Shown in pieces: positions 1 through 9,735 of a stretch of 64,000 nt of DNA. The notes below the pieces were generated by a model, which was given only the letters and a program-made list of their open reading frames with translations, did no database searches and had not been told where the DNA came from. Numbering within the stretch: position 1 is the first letter of the stretch; each line of letters starts with the position of its first letter. The stretch is from Dehalococcoidia bacterium. GTDB taxonomy: Bacteria > Chloroflexota > Dehalococcoidia > UBA2979. Both the position numbers and the translations under genes were made by a program. Location: the NCBI GenBank assembly GCA_009692685.1, contig SHYS01000003.1:1-64000 (forward strand), given 5' to 3'.

Positions 1-138
<138 letters not shown>

Positions 139-259
139 CGCCTGCTCCTTCGTGCGGTGAATCGGGCTGGATGCCGGTGACCACGATGCTTACGAGAGCG
201 CCACCGAGGCGGCGTGGATGATGTTTGTCGGTGCCGCCATCGGCGAGAGCTGGCGGATA

Positions 260-335
260 TGGAGCCCTCAAGCAGATTCGAACTGCTGGCCTCGTTCTTA
301 CCAAGAACGCGCTCTGCCAACTGAGCTATGAGGGC
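260..335 (-). tRNA. tRNA-Thr (anticodon GGT)
   Basis: A 76-nt cloverleaf with encoded CCA. The acceptor stem pairs GCCCTCA with TGAGGGC, the D-arm reads AGCTCAGTTGGCAGAGC, the anticodon loop is TTGGTAA and the T-loop is TTCGAAT. It decodes ACC. It lies 121 bases upstream of tuf and is probably cotranscribed with it. Confidence 0.96.
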
Positions 336-383
336 CGGAATCCCACCTCGTCTGCCGCGACTGGTCTGCCGGAGCAGATCTTC

Positions 384-469
384 TGGTGCAGGGGGCAGGA
401 TTCGAACCTGCGTAGCCGTAAGGCGGCTGATTTACAGTCAGCTGGAATTAGCCACTCTCCCACCCCTGC
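384..469 (-). tRNA. tRNA-Tyr (anticodon GTA)
   Basis: An 86-nt class II tRNA with a long variable arm and encoded CCA. The acceptor stem pairs GCAGGGG with CCCCTGC and the anticodon sits in CTGTAAA. It lies between the two tRNA-Thr genes, the tyrU-like position of the conserved tRNA-tuf cluster. Confidence 0.96.
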
Positions 470-522
470 AGGGCTTACTGGTTCTGTGTCCGAGGCTCGG
501 GAACGGCGCTGAAGCAACACTG

Positions 523-598
523 TGGAGCCCGAGAGGGGATTCGAACCCGCCAACCTACCGATTACAAATCGGTTGCGCTGCCATTGCGCCACTCGGGC
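523..598 (-). tRNA. tRNA-Thr (anticodon TGT)
   Basis: A 76-nt cloverleaf with encoded CCA. The acceptor stem pairs GCCCGAG with CTCGGGC and the anticodon loop is TTTGTAA, decoding ACA. It is the first gene after the promoter at 667-696. With the GGT gene at 260 and the CGT gene at 34621, the window carries the three usual Thr isoacceptors. Confidence 0.96.
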
Positions 599-638
599 AC
601 GAATCACCGCCCGGAGCACGCGCCCGGACACAAAACCC

Positions 639-696
639 CGCCTCCCAGAGGGAGGCGAGTCGCATCAGTATACGGAGCGTCTTCGGAGAGGGTCAA
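639..696 (-). promoter_or_regulatory. Promoter of the tRNA-tuf operon plus 5'-leader hairpin
   Basis: On the minus strand a -35 box TTGACC (691-696) and a -10 box TATACT (667-672) are separated by exactly 18 bases, close to the housekeeping sigma consensus. The predicted transcript starts near 660 and immediately enters a perfect 8-bp hairpin (639-646 with 650-657, 3-nt loop) followed by GGGTTTTG. The hairpin may protect the 5' end or act as a weak attenuator. The tRNA-Thr 5' end is about 60 bases downstream. Confidence 0.82.
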
Positions 697-779
697 CGCG
701 AGGGGAATGCCATGGCGTACCTCGGCTGGGACTGTCGCCCCCTAGACTACGACCGCTGCTGGCACGACAAGGAGCTTAC

Positions 780-1148
780 ATACCACGCGTGGTGCATTTC
801 GAAATTGCCGTGGACCAGCCGGAGCGCGCGCTGGATTTCTACAGCGCTGCCTTCGGGTGGGAGATTGCGGCCTAGGGCGGACCGATGGACTACTGGCTCG
901 CGACCACGGAGAAGGCGCCGGAGCCTGGTATCGATGGCGCACTGACGCGTCGCAATCCTGAGGCGCCAGGCTTCGGCCTCGCGATCGGGGTTGAGGACCT
1001 CGACGCCGCGGTCGCGGGCGTTGAGGCGGCAGGCGGCACCGTGGACGAGCGACGAGCGCCGATCCCCGGCATCGGCTGGCTGGCGGTGATCCGCGACACG
1101 GATGGCAACACACTCTCACTGATGCAGGACGACCCGGCCGCTGCCTAG
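780..1148 (+). pseudogene. VOC (glyoxalase/bleomycin-resistance fold) protein, broken by a TAG codon
   Basis: One reading frame runs from an ATA codon at 780, preceded by AAGGAG at 769-774, to TAG at 1146. It encodes a roughly 120-residue VOC protein: HFEIAVDQPERALDFYSAAF near the N-terminus, MDYWL in the middle and IPGIGWLAVIRDTDGNTLSL near the C-terminus. An in-frame TAG at 873-875 sits where relatives usually have Trp before GGPMDYW. The start is also non-standard (ATA). I infer a recently inactivated gene. VOC proteins of this type bind a metal and act on small substrates or antibiotics; the substrate here is unknown. Confidence 0.8.
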
Positions 1149-1307
1149 CACTCAGTTCACCGTGGGCGTCGATCTCACGCTTCAGCGCCTCCGCAAGCAC
1201 GCCGTCCGCCGTCCGCCCGCGCGCTATCGATGGGGCACGCAGGGCCTCGCTGCCCGGAGCACGCGCCTGGACACAAAACATCGCCTCAGAGGAAGGCAGA
1301 TCCTCCT

Positions 1308-1337
1308 AGTATACGGAACGCTGTCGCAGCGGGTTAA
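1308..1337 (-). promoter_or_regulatory. Duplicated copy of the tRNA-operon promoter
   Basis: The minus strand has TTAACC (1332-1337), 18 bases, then TATACT (1308-1313). About 85 flanking bases (1254-1340) resemble 611-700 around the tRNA promoter, including the CGGAGCACGCGCC and GGACACAAAA stretches, but the leader hairpin is eroded. No tRNA follows it. It is either a duplicated promoter relic or an extra promoter reading antisense to the broken VOC gene. Confidence 0.65.
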
Positions 1338-1385
1338 CGCACGATGGCGGTCATGACCGCTTTCTGAATCAGTGAGTGATGCCGC

Positions 1386-1766
1386 ATGCCTCCGGTGAGT
1401 GTCCGCTACATCGTGAACGACGTGGATCAGGCGATCGAGTTCTACCGCGACGCGCTGGGCTTCACCGTCGACTCGCACCCCGCGCCCGGGTTCGCCAGCC
1501 TCTCACGCGGCGACCTGCGTCTGCTGTTCAACCGCCCCGGCGCCGGCGGTGCCGGCCAGCCGTCCGGAGGCGAGGCGCCGGCGCCGGTCGGCTGGAGCCG
1601 CTTTCAGCTCGAGGTGGCCGACCTCGCGGCGTTAGTCGCACGCCTGCGCGCCGCCGGCCGCCACTTCCGCAGCGACGAGATCATCGTGGGCAACGGGGGC
1701 AACCAGATCCTGCTCGATGACCCGTCCGGAAACGCGATCGAGCTGTTCGAACCGCGGGCTGGTTAA
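1386..1766 (+). CDS. VOC family protein (glyoxalase-like fold)
   Basis: A 126-residue single-domain VOC protein. It opens with SVRYIVNDVDQAIEFYRDAL, the usual first beta-alpha unit, and ends with LLDDPSGNAIELFEP, where the Glu is the typical last metal ligand. VOC proteins cover glyoxalase I, dioxygenases and antibiotic-binding proteins, and the sequence does not say which applies. The start is ATG at 1386. The stop overlaps the 3' end of the small convergent gene at 1763. Unlike its neighbour at 780 it is intact. Confidence 0.85.
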   Translation: MPPVSVRYIVNDVDQAIEFYRDALGFTVDSHPAPGFASLSRGDLRLLFNRPGAGGAGQPSGGEAPAPVGWSRFQLEVADLAALVARLRAAGRHFRSDEIIVGNGGNQILLDDPSGNAIELFEPRAG

Positions 1767-1990
1767 GCCGGGCGGGCGGCCCCCGCCGCCTCGATTCCGG
1801 CCTTCAGCGCCTCCGCCAGCGTCATGTCACCCGCAGCCAGCGCACTGTCGATGCGGGCGCGCATGGCTTCGAGAGTACTCGCGATATCGAGGCCTCCGCA
1901 GGCGACGTGGTAGCACGCCGCCAGCTTCGCGATGGTGATCGCCCGCGCACGCTCGAAATCGACGGTGCGCGCGTCTGCAGGATCAGGCAC
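1763..1990 (-). CDS. Small hypothetical protein coupled to cysS
   Basis: A 75-residue acidic/alanine-rich protein starting at GTG 1988-1990, so that its first eight bases overlap the end of cysS (GTGCCTGA). It contains FERARAITIAKLAACYHVACG followed by a helical segment. I do not recognise the family. The overlap with cysS suggests translational coupling. Confidence 0.6.
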   Translation of the reverse strand: MPDPADARTVDFERARAITIAKLAACYHVACGGLDIASTLEAMRARIDSALAAGDMTLAEALKAGIEAAGAARPA

Positions 1991-3428
1991 GCACGCTCCA
2001 GGTGGCGCCCTGTGGGGTGTCCTTGATCTCGATGCCGACATTTTCGAGGGCTGCGCGGATCGCGTCACTGGTGCCAAATTCCCGAGCCGCTCGCGCCTCC
2101 TCGCGCCTCGCGAGCAATGCCTCGATGGTCGCCCCTTCGACCTCGGCAGCGTGTTCTAGACCGAACCGCGCTGCGACCTCACCGAGCGCCAGTGCATCGA
2201 CCGCCATTCCCACCGACTCACGTTCGAGGCGCAGACCTAGCACCCAGGCCAGCTCGTAGAGCGTGTGCTGAGCAGCAGTGATGTCGAGATGCTCGTCGCG
2301 GCCGCGGTTGATGGCGCGCGCCAGCTCGAAGAGGGCGGCGAGCGCCTGCGCCGTGTTGAGGTCATCCTCCAGCGCGTCGATGAAGTGCTGCCGCGCCTCC
2401 GTGGCGTCGACGACGGGCGCGCCTCGCTCGGCGGCACTCTTCGCCTCGAGGGCCGTGGCCAGGCGGTCGACGGCGCGGCCCGCCGCCTCGAGGGCCTCGT
2501 CGGTCAGGTTGTTGGGCGTGCGGTACTGGCTGCTGATGGCGAAGACGCGGATGGCGTCAGGCGACCAGCGCGTGAGCGCCTCCTCGACGGTGACCGTGTT
2601 GCCGAGGGACTTCGACATCTTCTCGCCGTCGCGCAGCACCATGCCGTTGTGCATCCAGAGGTTGGCGAAGGGCTTGCCCGTGGCCGCCTCGGACTGGGCG
2701 ACCTCGTTCTCGTGGTGCGGAAAGACGAGATCTACCCCGCCGCCGTGGATGTCGAACGTGTCGCCGAGGTAGCGCTGGCTCATCGCGGAGCACTCGATGT
2801 GCCAGCCGGGGCGGCCTTCGCCCCAGGGTGAGGTCCAGTGCGGCTCGCCTGGCTTGGCCGTCTTCCACAGCGCGAAGTCGAGGGCGAACTCCTTGTCGTC
2901 GCCGGGCTCGAAGCGTGTGCCGGTGCGGAGCTGGTCGATGGTGCGGTGGGAGAGCTTGCCGTAGTCGGCCTTCGAGGTGACGCGGAAGTAGACGTTGCCC
3001 GGCGTCGTCGCGTAGGCGTGGCCGTTGGCGATGATGCGCTCGATCAGCGCGATGATCGCCGGGATCTCTGTCGACACCCGAGGGCGCACGTCGGGAGGCA
3101 GCAGGCCGAGCGCTACCTGCTCGCGCTCCCACTGCTCGATGTTCAGGTTCGAGAGTTCGAGTGCGTCCATGCCCAGCTCGGCCGCACGGTCAATGATCTT
3201 GTCGTCGACATCGGTGTAGTTGGAGACGTAGGTCACCTCGAGGCTGCCGGCGCGGTTGCCCGGCCAGCGCAGGTAGCGCACCAGCACGTCGTACACGATG
3301 GCCGACATCGCGTGACCGATGTGACTGGCCGAGTATGGCGTGACGCCGCAGACGTAGACGCCGACGTGGCCCGGCTTGATCGTTACGAACTTCTCGAGAG
3401 TGCCCGTCAGGCTGTTGGCGAGCTTCAC
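1983..3428 (-). CDS. cysS: Cysteine--tRNA ligase
   Basis: A class Ia aminoacyl-tRNA synthetase that charges tRNA-Cys using ATP. The 481-residue length is typical. Signatures are HIGH at 36-39 ([11 protein letters not shown]), KMSKS at 270-274, and the zinc site formed by Cys27, Cys213 (HIECSAMS) and His238/His239 (FPHHENE). The start is GTG at 3426-3428, overlapping the cysE stop as GTGA, so the two are translationally coupled. The cysE-cysS pairing links cysteine synthesis to its use in translation, an arrangement seen in many bacteria. Confidence 0.97.
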   Translation of the reverse strand: MKLANSLTGTLEKFVTIKPGHVGVYVCGVTPYSASHIGHAMSAIVYDVLVRYLRWPGNRAGSLEVTYVSNYTDVDDKIIDRAAELGMDALELSNLNIEQWEREQVALGLLPPDVRPRVSTEIPAIIALIERIIANGHAYATTPGNVYFRVTSKADYGKLSHRTIDQLRTGTRFEPGDDKEFALDFALWKTAKPGEPHWTSPWGEGRPGWHIECSAMSQRYLGDTFDIHGGGVDLVFPHHENEVAQSEAATGKPFANLWMHNGMVLRDGEKMSKSLGNTVTVEEALTRWSPDAIRVFAISSQYRTPNNLTDEALEAAGRAVDRLATALEAKSAAERGAPVVDATEARQHFIDALEDDLNTAQALAALFELARAINRGRDEHLDITAAQHTLYELAWVLGLRLERESVGMAVDALALGEVAARFGLEHAAEVEGATIEALLARREEARAAREFGTSDAIRAALENVGIEIKDTPQGATWSVRA

Positions 3429-4120
3429 GGCGCCACCTCTCGGGCAGGCTCGCTGGTCGACGCCTCGCTGGTGGTGGGGGTGGCGCCGTTGGTGGGGGCC
3501 CCGCCGAGGCGCTCCTCGAGGCGTGCGAGCCGCTGCTCGAGCTCACCCAGGCGGTCCCAGCCGGGGTCGGGCAGGCGCTCGACGGTGTCGTTTGACTGGT
3601 CGGTGAAGGCCACGACGTGGCCCGGGACGCCGACGACCGTGGCGTTGGGTGGCACCGAGGAGACCACGACGGCGCCCGCACCGATGCGCGCGTTCTCGCC
3701 GATGGTGACCGCGCCGATGATCTTCGCGCCGGCACCGACGACGACGCCGTTGCGCAGGGTGGGGTGTCGCTTCTCACGTCGCGTGGACGTGCCGCCGAGG
3801 GTGACGCCCTGGAAGATGTGGCAGTTGTCGCCGATCTCCGCCGTCTCACCGATGACCACACCCATGCCGTGATCGATGAAAAGCCCGTGGCCGATGGTGG
3901 CGCCCGGGTGGATCTCGATGCCCGTCACGTACCTGCCGAAGTGCGAGAGCAGCCGCGCCGGCACTCCCCAGCCAGCGTTCGAGAGCCGGTGCGCGGCACG
4001 ATGGATGATGAGCGCGTGGATGCCGGGGTAGGTGAGGAGGATCTCGGCGGTGGAGTGAGCGGCGGGATCACGCAGCCGGGCGGCGGCGACGTCCTCGCGA
4101 ATCCTGGTGAACCAGCCCAT
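3425..4120 (-). CDS. cysE: Serine O-acetyltransferase
   Basis: Transfers acetyl from acetyl-CoA to serine, the first step of cysteine synthesis. The 231-residue protein has the short N-terminal helical part ([20 protein letters not shown]) and the left-handed beta-helix of hexapeptide repeats ([20 protein letters not shown], then [20 protein letters not shown]). The C-terminal tail from about residue 180 is Ala/Thr/Glu-rich and includes a short coiled-coil-like segment ([15 protein letters not shown]). I chose ATG 4118-4120 because GAGG lies 8 bases upstream; a longer start is possible. The stop overlaps cysS. Confidence 0.95.
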   Translation of the reverse strand: MGWFTRIREDVAAARLRDPAAHSTAEILLTYPGIHALIIHRAAHRLSNAGWGVPARLLSHFGRYVTGIEIHPGATIGHGLFIDHGMGVVIGETAEIGDNCHIFQGVTLGGTSTRREKRHPTLRNGVVVGAGAKIIGAVTIGENARIGAGAVVVSSVPPNATVVGVPGHVVAFTDQSNDTVERLPDPGWDRLGELEQRLARLEERLGGAPTNGATPTTSEASTSEPAREVAP

Positions 4121-4279
4121 GTTGGTCCTCGTAGTGTGTGGTGCTGAGCGCACGTGGTGCTGCATCGATGGCGGGACGCGCCCCGAGGTGGGGCCGTCCC
4201 CGCAAACAGGCGCAGAACCTCGAGCGGGCGTGGAGCTGCATGCAGTCTAGGATACCGCCTCGGTGGCGGAGCGGAGGGG

Positions 4280-5651
4280 CTACCAGGTCACGAGTAGATG
4301 TGAGTTATCCGGGCTCCATTCGAGCCTGGGGCCACGGAACGTCGAGGCCGCGGGGCCGAACGTCCGCGCAGTGCCCGTCTGCGCGTCCAACACGCCGACT
4401 GTCGCCTGCCCGACCGATTGGCGGTAGTACGGATCGGAGGAACGCTCCCAGAACGCGGCGAATCGACCGTTTGGACTCCACGTCCCTCCGTGGCCCGCGA
4501 AGATCTCAAACGCCGTGGGCTCCGGATGGTGGACATATATCCACAAGCCCCCGTCGTAGAGGATGAAGGCGAGTTGGCTGTTCACGAATGTGACGCCATC
4601 CGCAGGCCTCTCCGAGTTGTCTTCTCGCGGATCTCGACCGGTGGTTGAGAACGTTCCGGCCACGCGCCAAGTTCGTGCCCATCGATTGCGCTGGCGAAGA
4701 TGGTGGTCTGCGCGCGCCCAGTAGACGACCGAGTCTCCTATCCAGCGAACCGGCCACTTGGTGTCAGACAGTCGCACCACCTGGTCATCGACGGGCCGAA
4801 GGATGTACGCGCCGTCGGCCGGGTCGGCACCCGCGGGGAGAATGATCGCGTCGGCGCTCGGTGACCACTGGGTGCGTGCGTCATACCGTTCTGCCGGGCC
4901 CGCGAAGCTCAGCTCGCGTCTCTCGCCGCCTGACAGGTCGAACAGCGTCATCGGCCCTCGTCCCCAGCCCTTGAGGAGGAGAAATCGGCTATCCGGCGCC
5001 TACTTGTGAGTCCAGAAGAAGTCACCCCACGCCGCACCCTGACTGGTCCCGGCGGAGCAGGCCATCTGCCCCTTCGGCGAGGTCGAGAATCCGGCAGGCC
5101 CAGAGATCCACCGAAACGGGAGATTGCGAGCATTCCTGCTCCATTCTCCGGTAGAGGAGCCTCGTTCCGTTCGGTGCAAAGTCCCAGCAACCGACCGCCG
5201 GGTACGGCTTTCCATCGATAAGCGAACCGTCGTTCGTTGGGAGGCATCTGCTAGTAGCTACACCCGTCCGAGGAGACAGTGGCTCCGCTCGGATAAGCAG
5301 CCCATCGGGTGAGAGGTAGTGGATCAGTTGCAGATCGCTGCGTATCCAGTGGATGTTGTCGTCAGTCTCAAACGAGGCCCCGTGGACACCCCGGTCGATC
5401 GTGCTGAACCGCTCTGCGCTCTGCAGCCGGTCCAACAGGCTGATGACCGGACCACTCTGCACATCGACCACCCACAGATTGGGATTGGCAGCGAGCGAGA
5501 AAGATCGATCGGGTGGCGCCCCGACGGGCGACGCGGTCTGCGACTCGATCGCTGCGGTCGACGGGGCGTCGAGATGGGGAGCGTCGGCGGCACAGGCCAC
5601 GCTGGTCAAGGCCGCGAGAAGAAGCACAATCGCGCCAGGTCTCGCGTGCAC
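4280..5651 (-). pseudogene. Exported beta-propeller (TolB-like) protein, frameshifted and carrying a TAG
   Basis: The N-terminal half (GTG at 5649-5651) has a hydrophobic signal ending LTSVACAAD, possibly a weak lipobox, followed by propeller-like repeats to about 5060. The reading then shifts by one base between about 5025 and 5090, because the continuation QGAAWGDFFWTHK is in another frame. In that frame a TAG at 5000-5002 interrupts WTHK-stop-APDSRFLLLKGWG, where the WSPDSRFLL motif of TolB/WD40-like repeats predicts Trp. The remainder, with further repeats such as EWSPDNSHLL, ends at 4280. Two independent lesions make a pseudogene the best reading. The original role is unknown. Confidence 0.78.
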
Positions 5652-5653
5652 CT

Positions 5654-6139
5654 CTATCTCCCTCCCGCGTCCTCATCGAGGAGAGCAACGGCCTGGGCGG
5701 CGATGGCGTCGCCGCTGCCGAGAGAGCCCAGTCCCTCGTTGGTTGTGGCTTTGACGTTCACCCTCGAGGGCTCGATGTCGAGGGTGCGCGCGATCGATTC
5801 ACGCATCGCGGTGATGCGAGGTCCGAGGCGGGGTCGTTCCGCGATGACGACGGCATCGATGTTGGTGACGCTGAAGCCGTGCGCGACGATCAGGCGCCCG
5901 ATGCGCTGGAGCAACTCGCGGCTGTCGATGCCCGCCCAGGCGGGGTCGCCGGGGGGGAAGTGCTGACCGATGTCGCCCTCGCCAGCCGCGCCGAGGAGTG
6001 CGTCGATGATGGCGTGGATGAGCGCGTCGCCGTCGGAGTGACCGTCGAGGAGCGGTGCGCCCTCGATCTCCACGCCGCCCAGGCGGAGCACGCCTTCGGT
6101 CTTGAAGCGGTGGATGTCGTAGCCGTTGCCGACGCGCAC
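5654..6139 (-). CDS. ispF: 2-C-methyl-D-erythritol 2,4-cyclodiphosphate synthase
   Basis: Fifth enzyme of the MEP isoprenoid pathway; it cyclises CDP-ME-2-phosphate with loss of CMP. At 161 residues it has normal length. The zinc ligands Asp8, His10 (NGYDIHRF) and His42 are present, with the GHSDGD motif at 33-38 and the C-terminal NVKATTNEGLGSLG signature. The start is GTG 6137-6139, 11 bases after ispD, so the two are almost certainly one operon and give two steps of the same pathway. Confidence 0.97.
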   Translation of the reverse strand: MRVGNGYDIHRFKTEGVLRLGGVEIEGAPLLDGHSDGDALIHAIIDALLGAAGEGDIGQHFPPGDPAWAGIDSRELLQRIGRLIVAHGFSVTNIDAVVIAERPRLGPRITAMRESIARTLDIEPSRVNVKATTNEGLGSLGSGDAIAAQAVALLDEDAGGR

Positions 6140-6150
6140 TCGCCGCCTCC

Positions 6151-6861
6151 TCAGTCTGCCAGCGACCCGAGGGCGGTGAGCAGGCGCACCTGTGCCAGAT
6201 CGCGCGCGGTCGTCACCTTGATGTTGGTCGTTTCGCCGTCAATGACGTGCACCGCCTCGCCCAGCCGTTCGACGAGCGCTGCGTCATCGGTCGCGTCGGC
6301 GTCGTCGAGGGCATGCGCGCGGCGGAGCAGGTCGCCCGCGAAGGCCTGCGGCGTCTGGATGGCGCGCAGCGCACCTCGTGGCAGCGTTTCCAGCACCACG
6401 TTCGTGGCGTCGACGCGCTTCACCGTGTCCGCGATCGGTAGCGCTGGTATGGCGGCGTTGCCGGTGCGGGCGGCCTCGAGGAGCCGCCGTGCGAGGTCGG
6501 CGCTGACGAGGGGGCGTGCGCCGTCGTGGACCAGGTACCAGGCCGCGTCGGGCGCGGCCTCGATGCCCGCGCGCACCGAGTCACGTCGCCGGGCGCCGCC
6601 CTCGACGCAGAGGACCACTCGGCTCGAGCTCGCGCCGAGGCGGTACAGCTCGGCATGTCGAGCGGCGGGTGCGACGACGACCAGGCCGTCCAGCTCCTCG
6701 ACGGCGGCCAGCGTCCGCAGCGCGCCAGCGATGAGCGGCGCGCCGCCGAGGTCGGCCCAGAGCTTGTCCTCGCCGCCCATGCGCGTCGACGAGCCCGCCG
6801 CGAGCAGGATCGCGACCGCGCCGCGGGGCGCAAAGGGAGCCGGGTTGCTGCTGGATGTCAT
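6151..6861 (-). CDS. ispD: 2-C-methyl-D-erythritol 4-phosphate cytidylyltransferase
   Basis: Third MEP-pathway enzyme; it makes CDP-ME from CTP and MEP. The 236-residue protein has the nucleotidyltransferase loop LLAAGSSTRMGGEDK at about 19-33, VHDGARPLVSADL in the middle, and IQTPQAF followed by DDAALVERLG near the end. Its first dozen residues are a variable extension. It lies directly upstream of ispF. Confidence 0.96.
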   Translation of the reverse strand: MTSSSNPAPFAPRGAVAILLAAGSSTRMGGEDKLWADLGGAPLIAGALRTLAAVEELDGLVVVAPAARHAELYRLGASSSRVVLCVEGGARRRDSVRAGIEAAPDAAWYLVHDGARPLVSADLARRLLEAARTGNAAIPALPIADTVKRVDATNVVLETLPRGALRAIQTPQAFAGDLLRRAHALDDADATDDAALVERLGEAVHVIDGETTNIKVTTARDLAQVRLLTALGSLAD

Positions 6862-6921
6862 CGCGAGCGTAGCGTAGCGCCCACCCGTGATTTCGACGCT
6901 GACGGTGCCGGCGTCGGTCGC

Positions 6922-7840
6922 TCAGCCCTCGAGGAGCGAGGGTGCCACCGCAAACGCGCGCCGAGGGCGCCCCCCCAGCCACATGCTTGCCGCGATGAAG
7001 AGTAGCCCGGGTAGCGCCGCCAGCGGGAGCGCCTCACCGAGCACGAGCACGCCCCAGCCCATGGCGAACAGCGGGATCAGGTACGTGACGAGGGACGCCT
7101 GCGTCGCCTCGAGAGTGGTGAGCAGCCAGTAGTAGATGACGTAGGCGACGCCCGAGGAGAGCAGCGCCAGCCCGACGCTCGCCACCAGCGCGCGGGATGG
7201 CATCGAGGGCAGGTCCGGCACGGACTCCACCGTGAGCATGAGGGGAGTCAGGACCAGCGCGGCGATCAGGTTCTGCACGCCCGCGAGCAGCGTCGAGTTC
7301 ACGCCGAGCAGGCGTCGGCGGATCCAGACCGCGTTGGCGGCGTAGCCGAGGGTCGCGAGGACCACGGCGAGGCGAGCACGCAGGGCTCGCCTCGCCGTGG
7401 CGCAGCACGTCCGGGCCGATCACCACCAGCACACCGACGAAGCCGAGCGCCAGCCCGAGCACGCGTGAGCCATCGAGACGCTCGGCGGGGAGAAAGGCCG
7501 CGGCGAGCAGGGCTGTCCAGAGCGGCATCGAGCCACTGAGGAGCCCGGCGAGCTGGCTCGAGATCGCCCGTTCACCCCATGGGATCAGCGGTCGTGGCGC
7601 TGCCGAGGCGAGCAGCGCCACGACCGTGGCATCGAGCCAGTAACGCCTCGAGGTGGGCAGGCGTGCACCTCGGACGGCAGCGATGCCGAGGACAAAGACC
7701 GCGCCGCCGACGAGCCGCAGCCAGGCGATGGCGATCGGGCACATCGCCACCAGCATGATCTTGATGAACATGAACGAAGTGCCCCAGATCGCCGCCAGCA
7801 CGAGAATGCCGAGGAGCGGCGGTGTCGGGGTGCGCGTCAC
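6922..7840 (-). pseudogene. EamA/DMT-family permease, frameshifted
   Basis: The first half starts at GTG 7838-7840 with GAGG upstream, just after the ada stop, and encodes ILVLAAIWGTSFMFIKIML and further membrane helices up to about 7385. The second half (VLATLGYAANAVWIRRRLLG to the stop at 6922) is in another frame, so a one-base indel lies near 7366-7385. Joined, they make a protein of about 305 residues with ten predicted helices and two EamA repeats, the normal size of drug/metabolite exporters. Either a true pseudogene or a sequencing error in a GC-rich stretch would explain it. Confidence 0.8.
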
Positions 7841-7845
7841 TGCAT

Positions 7846-8679
7846 CTAGCCTCGCGGGGTCACGCTTGAGAGCGCGCGAGATGAGGAGGCGCTCGCCTCC
7901 GCATCGAGCAGCGCGCGCTTGCGTTCCACGCCCCAACGATAGCCGCCGAGGGCACCGTCACGCCTCACGATTCGATGGCAGGGGATGGCCACCGCGAGCG
8001 CGTTCGTCGCGAAGGCCCGGGCCACGGCCCTCTCGCTCTGCGCGACCAGCACCGCACCGAGGCGGCACTGCCCGACCGCGAAGCGAACGGTCGACTGCTT
8101 TCCGCCCGCCAGGTATGCACCGGGTGTCATCCCCAGCACGTCGTTGGAGAGCGCATAGAAGCGCCCGGTCGGGGCCCATCCGGCCTCGTAGATCGCGTCG
8201 GTCACTCCGGCGCTCCGCGTCAACCCCTCGCGCAGCCGCCGCGCACGGTGCGCGGTCGCGTAGCGCAGCGGCGTCAGCCCGGTGACAGCCCTGAAGACTC
8301 GATGGAAGTGGTGCGGGCTCATCCCGGCGCGTGCAGCGAGTTCAGACAGCGGCGGCGGCGAGTCGGAGGTTTCGAGGACGCGACAGGCGTCAGCGACGAG
8401 CGCGGCGTGGCGCTCCTGCAGCGAGGGCTCGTCGGTGGTGCAGCGCCTGCACGGTCGGAAGCCTGCGGGCGCGGCGTCCATTCCCGTGTCGTAGAAGCTG
8501 ACATTGGCCACGTTTGGGAGTCGAGTGCTGCACGACGGGCGACAGTACACGCCGGTAGTCCGCACCGCGTAGACGAACGTCCCGTCGGCACGTGGGTCGC
8601 GAGTGACCACGGCGGCCCAGCGCGGGTCGTCGGTTGTCGCATCGTGCGTCGATGTCGCCGTCGTCGCCAGTGTGCGCAT
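7846..8679 (-). CDS. ada: Ada-type regulator/DNA methyl-repair protein with a shortened methyltransferase domain
   Basis: Ada removes methyl groups from DNA damage and activates repair genes. In the 277 residues I see the N-terminal Ada zinc domain with Cys46, Cys50, Cys77 and Cys80 (GVYCRPSC and CRRC), then an AraC-type helix-turn-helix region ([20 protein letters not shown]) at about 95-190, then the end of an O6-methylguanine methyltransferase domain with [11 protein letters not shown] and [13 protein letters not shown]. Between VAQSERAV and [14 protein letters not shown] roughly 80-90 residues usual in the family are missing, without loss of frame. The phosphotriester-sensing and DNA-binding parts look intact. 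Repair of O6-methylguanine may be lost, because the domain core is incomplete although the active-site PCHR remains. Confidence 0.9.
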   Translation of the reverse strand: MRTLATTATSTHDATTDDPRWAAVVTRDPRADGTFVYAVRTTGVYCRPSCSTRLPNVANVSFYDTGMDAAPAGFRPCRRCTTDEPSLQERHAALVADACRVLETSDSPPPLSELAARAGMSPHHFHRVFRAVTGLTPLRYATAHRARRLREGLTRSAGVTDAIYEAGWAPTGRFYALSNDVLGMTPGAYLAGGKQSTVRFAVGQCRLGAVLVAQSERAVARAFATNALAVAIPCHRIVRRDGALGGYRWGVERKRALLDAEASASSSRALSSVTPRG

Positions 8680-8784
8680 TCGGGTCTCCTCGTGGTGCTA
8701 TAGCGCTCCCACTTTCGCACCACGGGCGAGGCTCGGCACTCCGGATCTTGCGCTGGAAGTGGCTCCGGGGCGCCATCTCCATGG

Positions 8785-9560
8785 TCAGCCCGCGGTCCAG
8801 CCGCTATCGGCCGGCACGACCGCGCCGTTCACGTTGGAGGCCTCGTCAGAGGCGAGCTAGGAGAGCAGCGTGGCGATCTCGTCCGGGTCGGCGACGAGCT
8901 CGTTCAGCGCGTGGATCTTCTGCAGGCGCTCGAGTCCCCACTGGCTGCGCGGCACGGCGGTCGTGCCGATGTTCGTGGCGACGCCGCCGGGCGCGATGGC
9001 GTTACAGTGAATGCCATCGGCGCGGTACGCCTAGGCGATCGAGCGCGTGAGCCCGATGAGGGCGTGTTTCGACACGGTGTACGCGACGCCAGCGGCACCC
9101 CCGCGGAAGCCACCCACCGAGGCGATGTTCACGAGCGCGCCGGAGTGGCGTTCCATCATGCCCGGCAGCATCTTCCGGCAGAGGCGCATCGGACCGTGAT
9201 GTTCACGTTCAGGACTCGTGCCCACGTTTCGTCGTCGATCTCGTGTGCCGGCAGTAACCAGTCCATGATGCCTGCGACGTTGGCGAGGACGTCGATCCGC
9301 CCCACCTGCTCCATCGCGGTGGTGAAGAGCCGCTCGATGTCCTCCGGCCGTGTGACATCCGCCTCGACGGTCACGACGCTGCCACCAGCGTCCTGGACCG
9401 CCGCCGCAGTGCCTGCCAGCCCGTCGGCCTGCAGATCGCAGGCGACCACGGTCGCCCCCTCACGGGCGAGCCGGACCGTGGCCGCGCGGCCGATTCCGGA
9501 GCCTGCCCCCGTGACGATGGCGACGCGGCCGGTGTGGCGTGCTGAATCGAATCCGGCCAT
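8785..9560 (-). pseudogene. SDR-family oxidoreductase, broken by two TAGs and a frameshift
   Basis: It starts at ATG 9558-9560 with GAGG upstream and reads a standard short-chain dehydrogenase: Rossmann motif TGAGSGIG, NVAGIMDW (NNAG-like), then a frameshift near 9185-9215, then the catalytic NIASVGG and Tyr-x3-Lys (YTVSK). A TAG at 9031-9033 follows LTRSIA and a second TAG at 8857-8859 precedes LASDEASNVNGAVVPADSGW, the normal C-terminal motif. The true end would be TGA 8785-8787, giving a family-typical length of about 258 codons. Substrate unknown. Three lesions make loss of function clear. Confidence 0.85.
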
Positions 9561-9735
9561 GGGGACCTCACTCTCGATCTCAACCTGTTGAGGTGCAGAG
9601 CGTGTCATCCGGCAGGGCCGGTTTGGCAGGACTTCCGTCCCCTGATTGGGATCACGTCGATCCCACGCTGGCGTTCGAGCAGGGCGTGCGTCGCAACGCG
9701 GATCGACGCCCTGGTTCAGCAGGCGTCGCCGGTAC

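Noticed and set aside
742..1281. Long minus-strand open frame
   Set aside because: It is antisense to the VOC pseudogene, has no ribosome site, and its residues show no recognisable domain.
5513..6877. 454-codon open frame on the plus strand
   Set aside because: It lies opposite ispF and ispD, which are clear, and is a GC-driven shadow.
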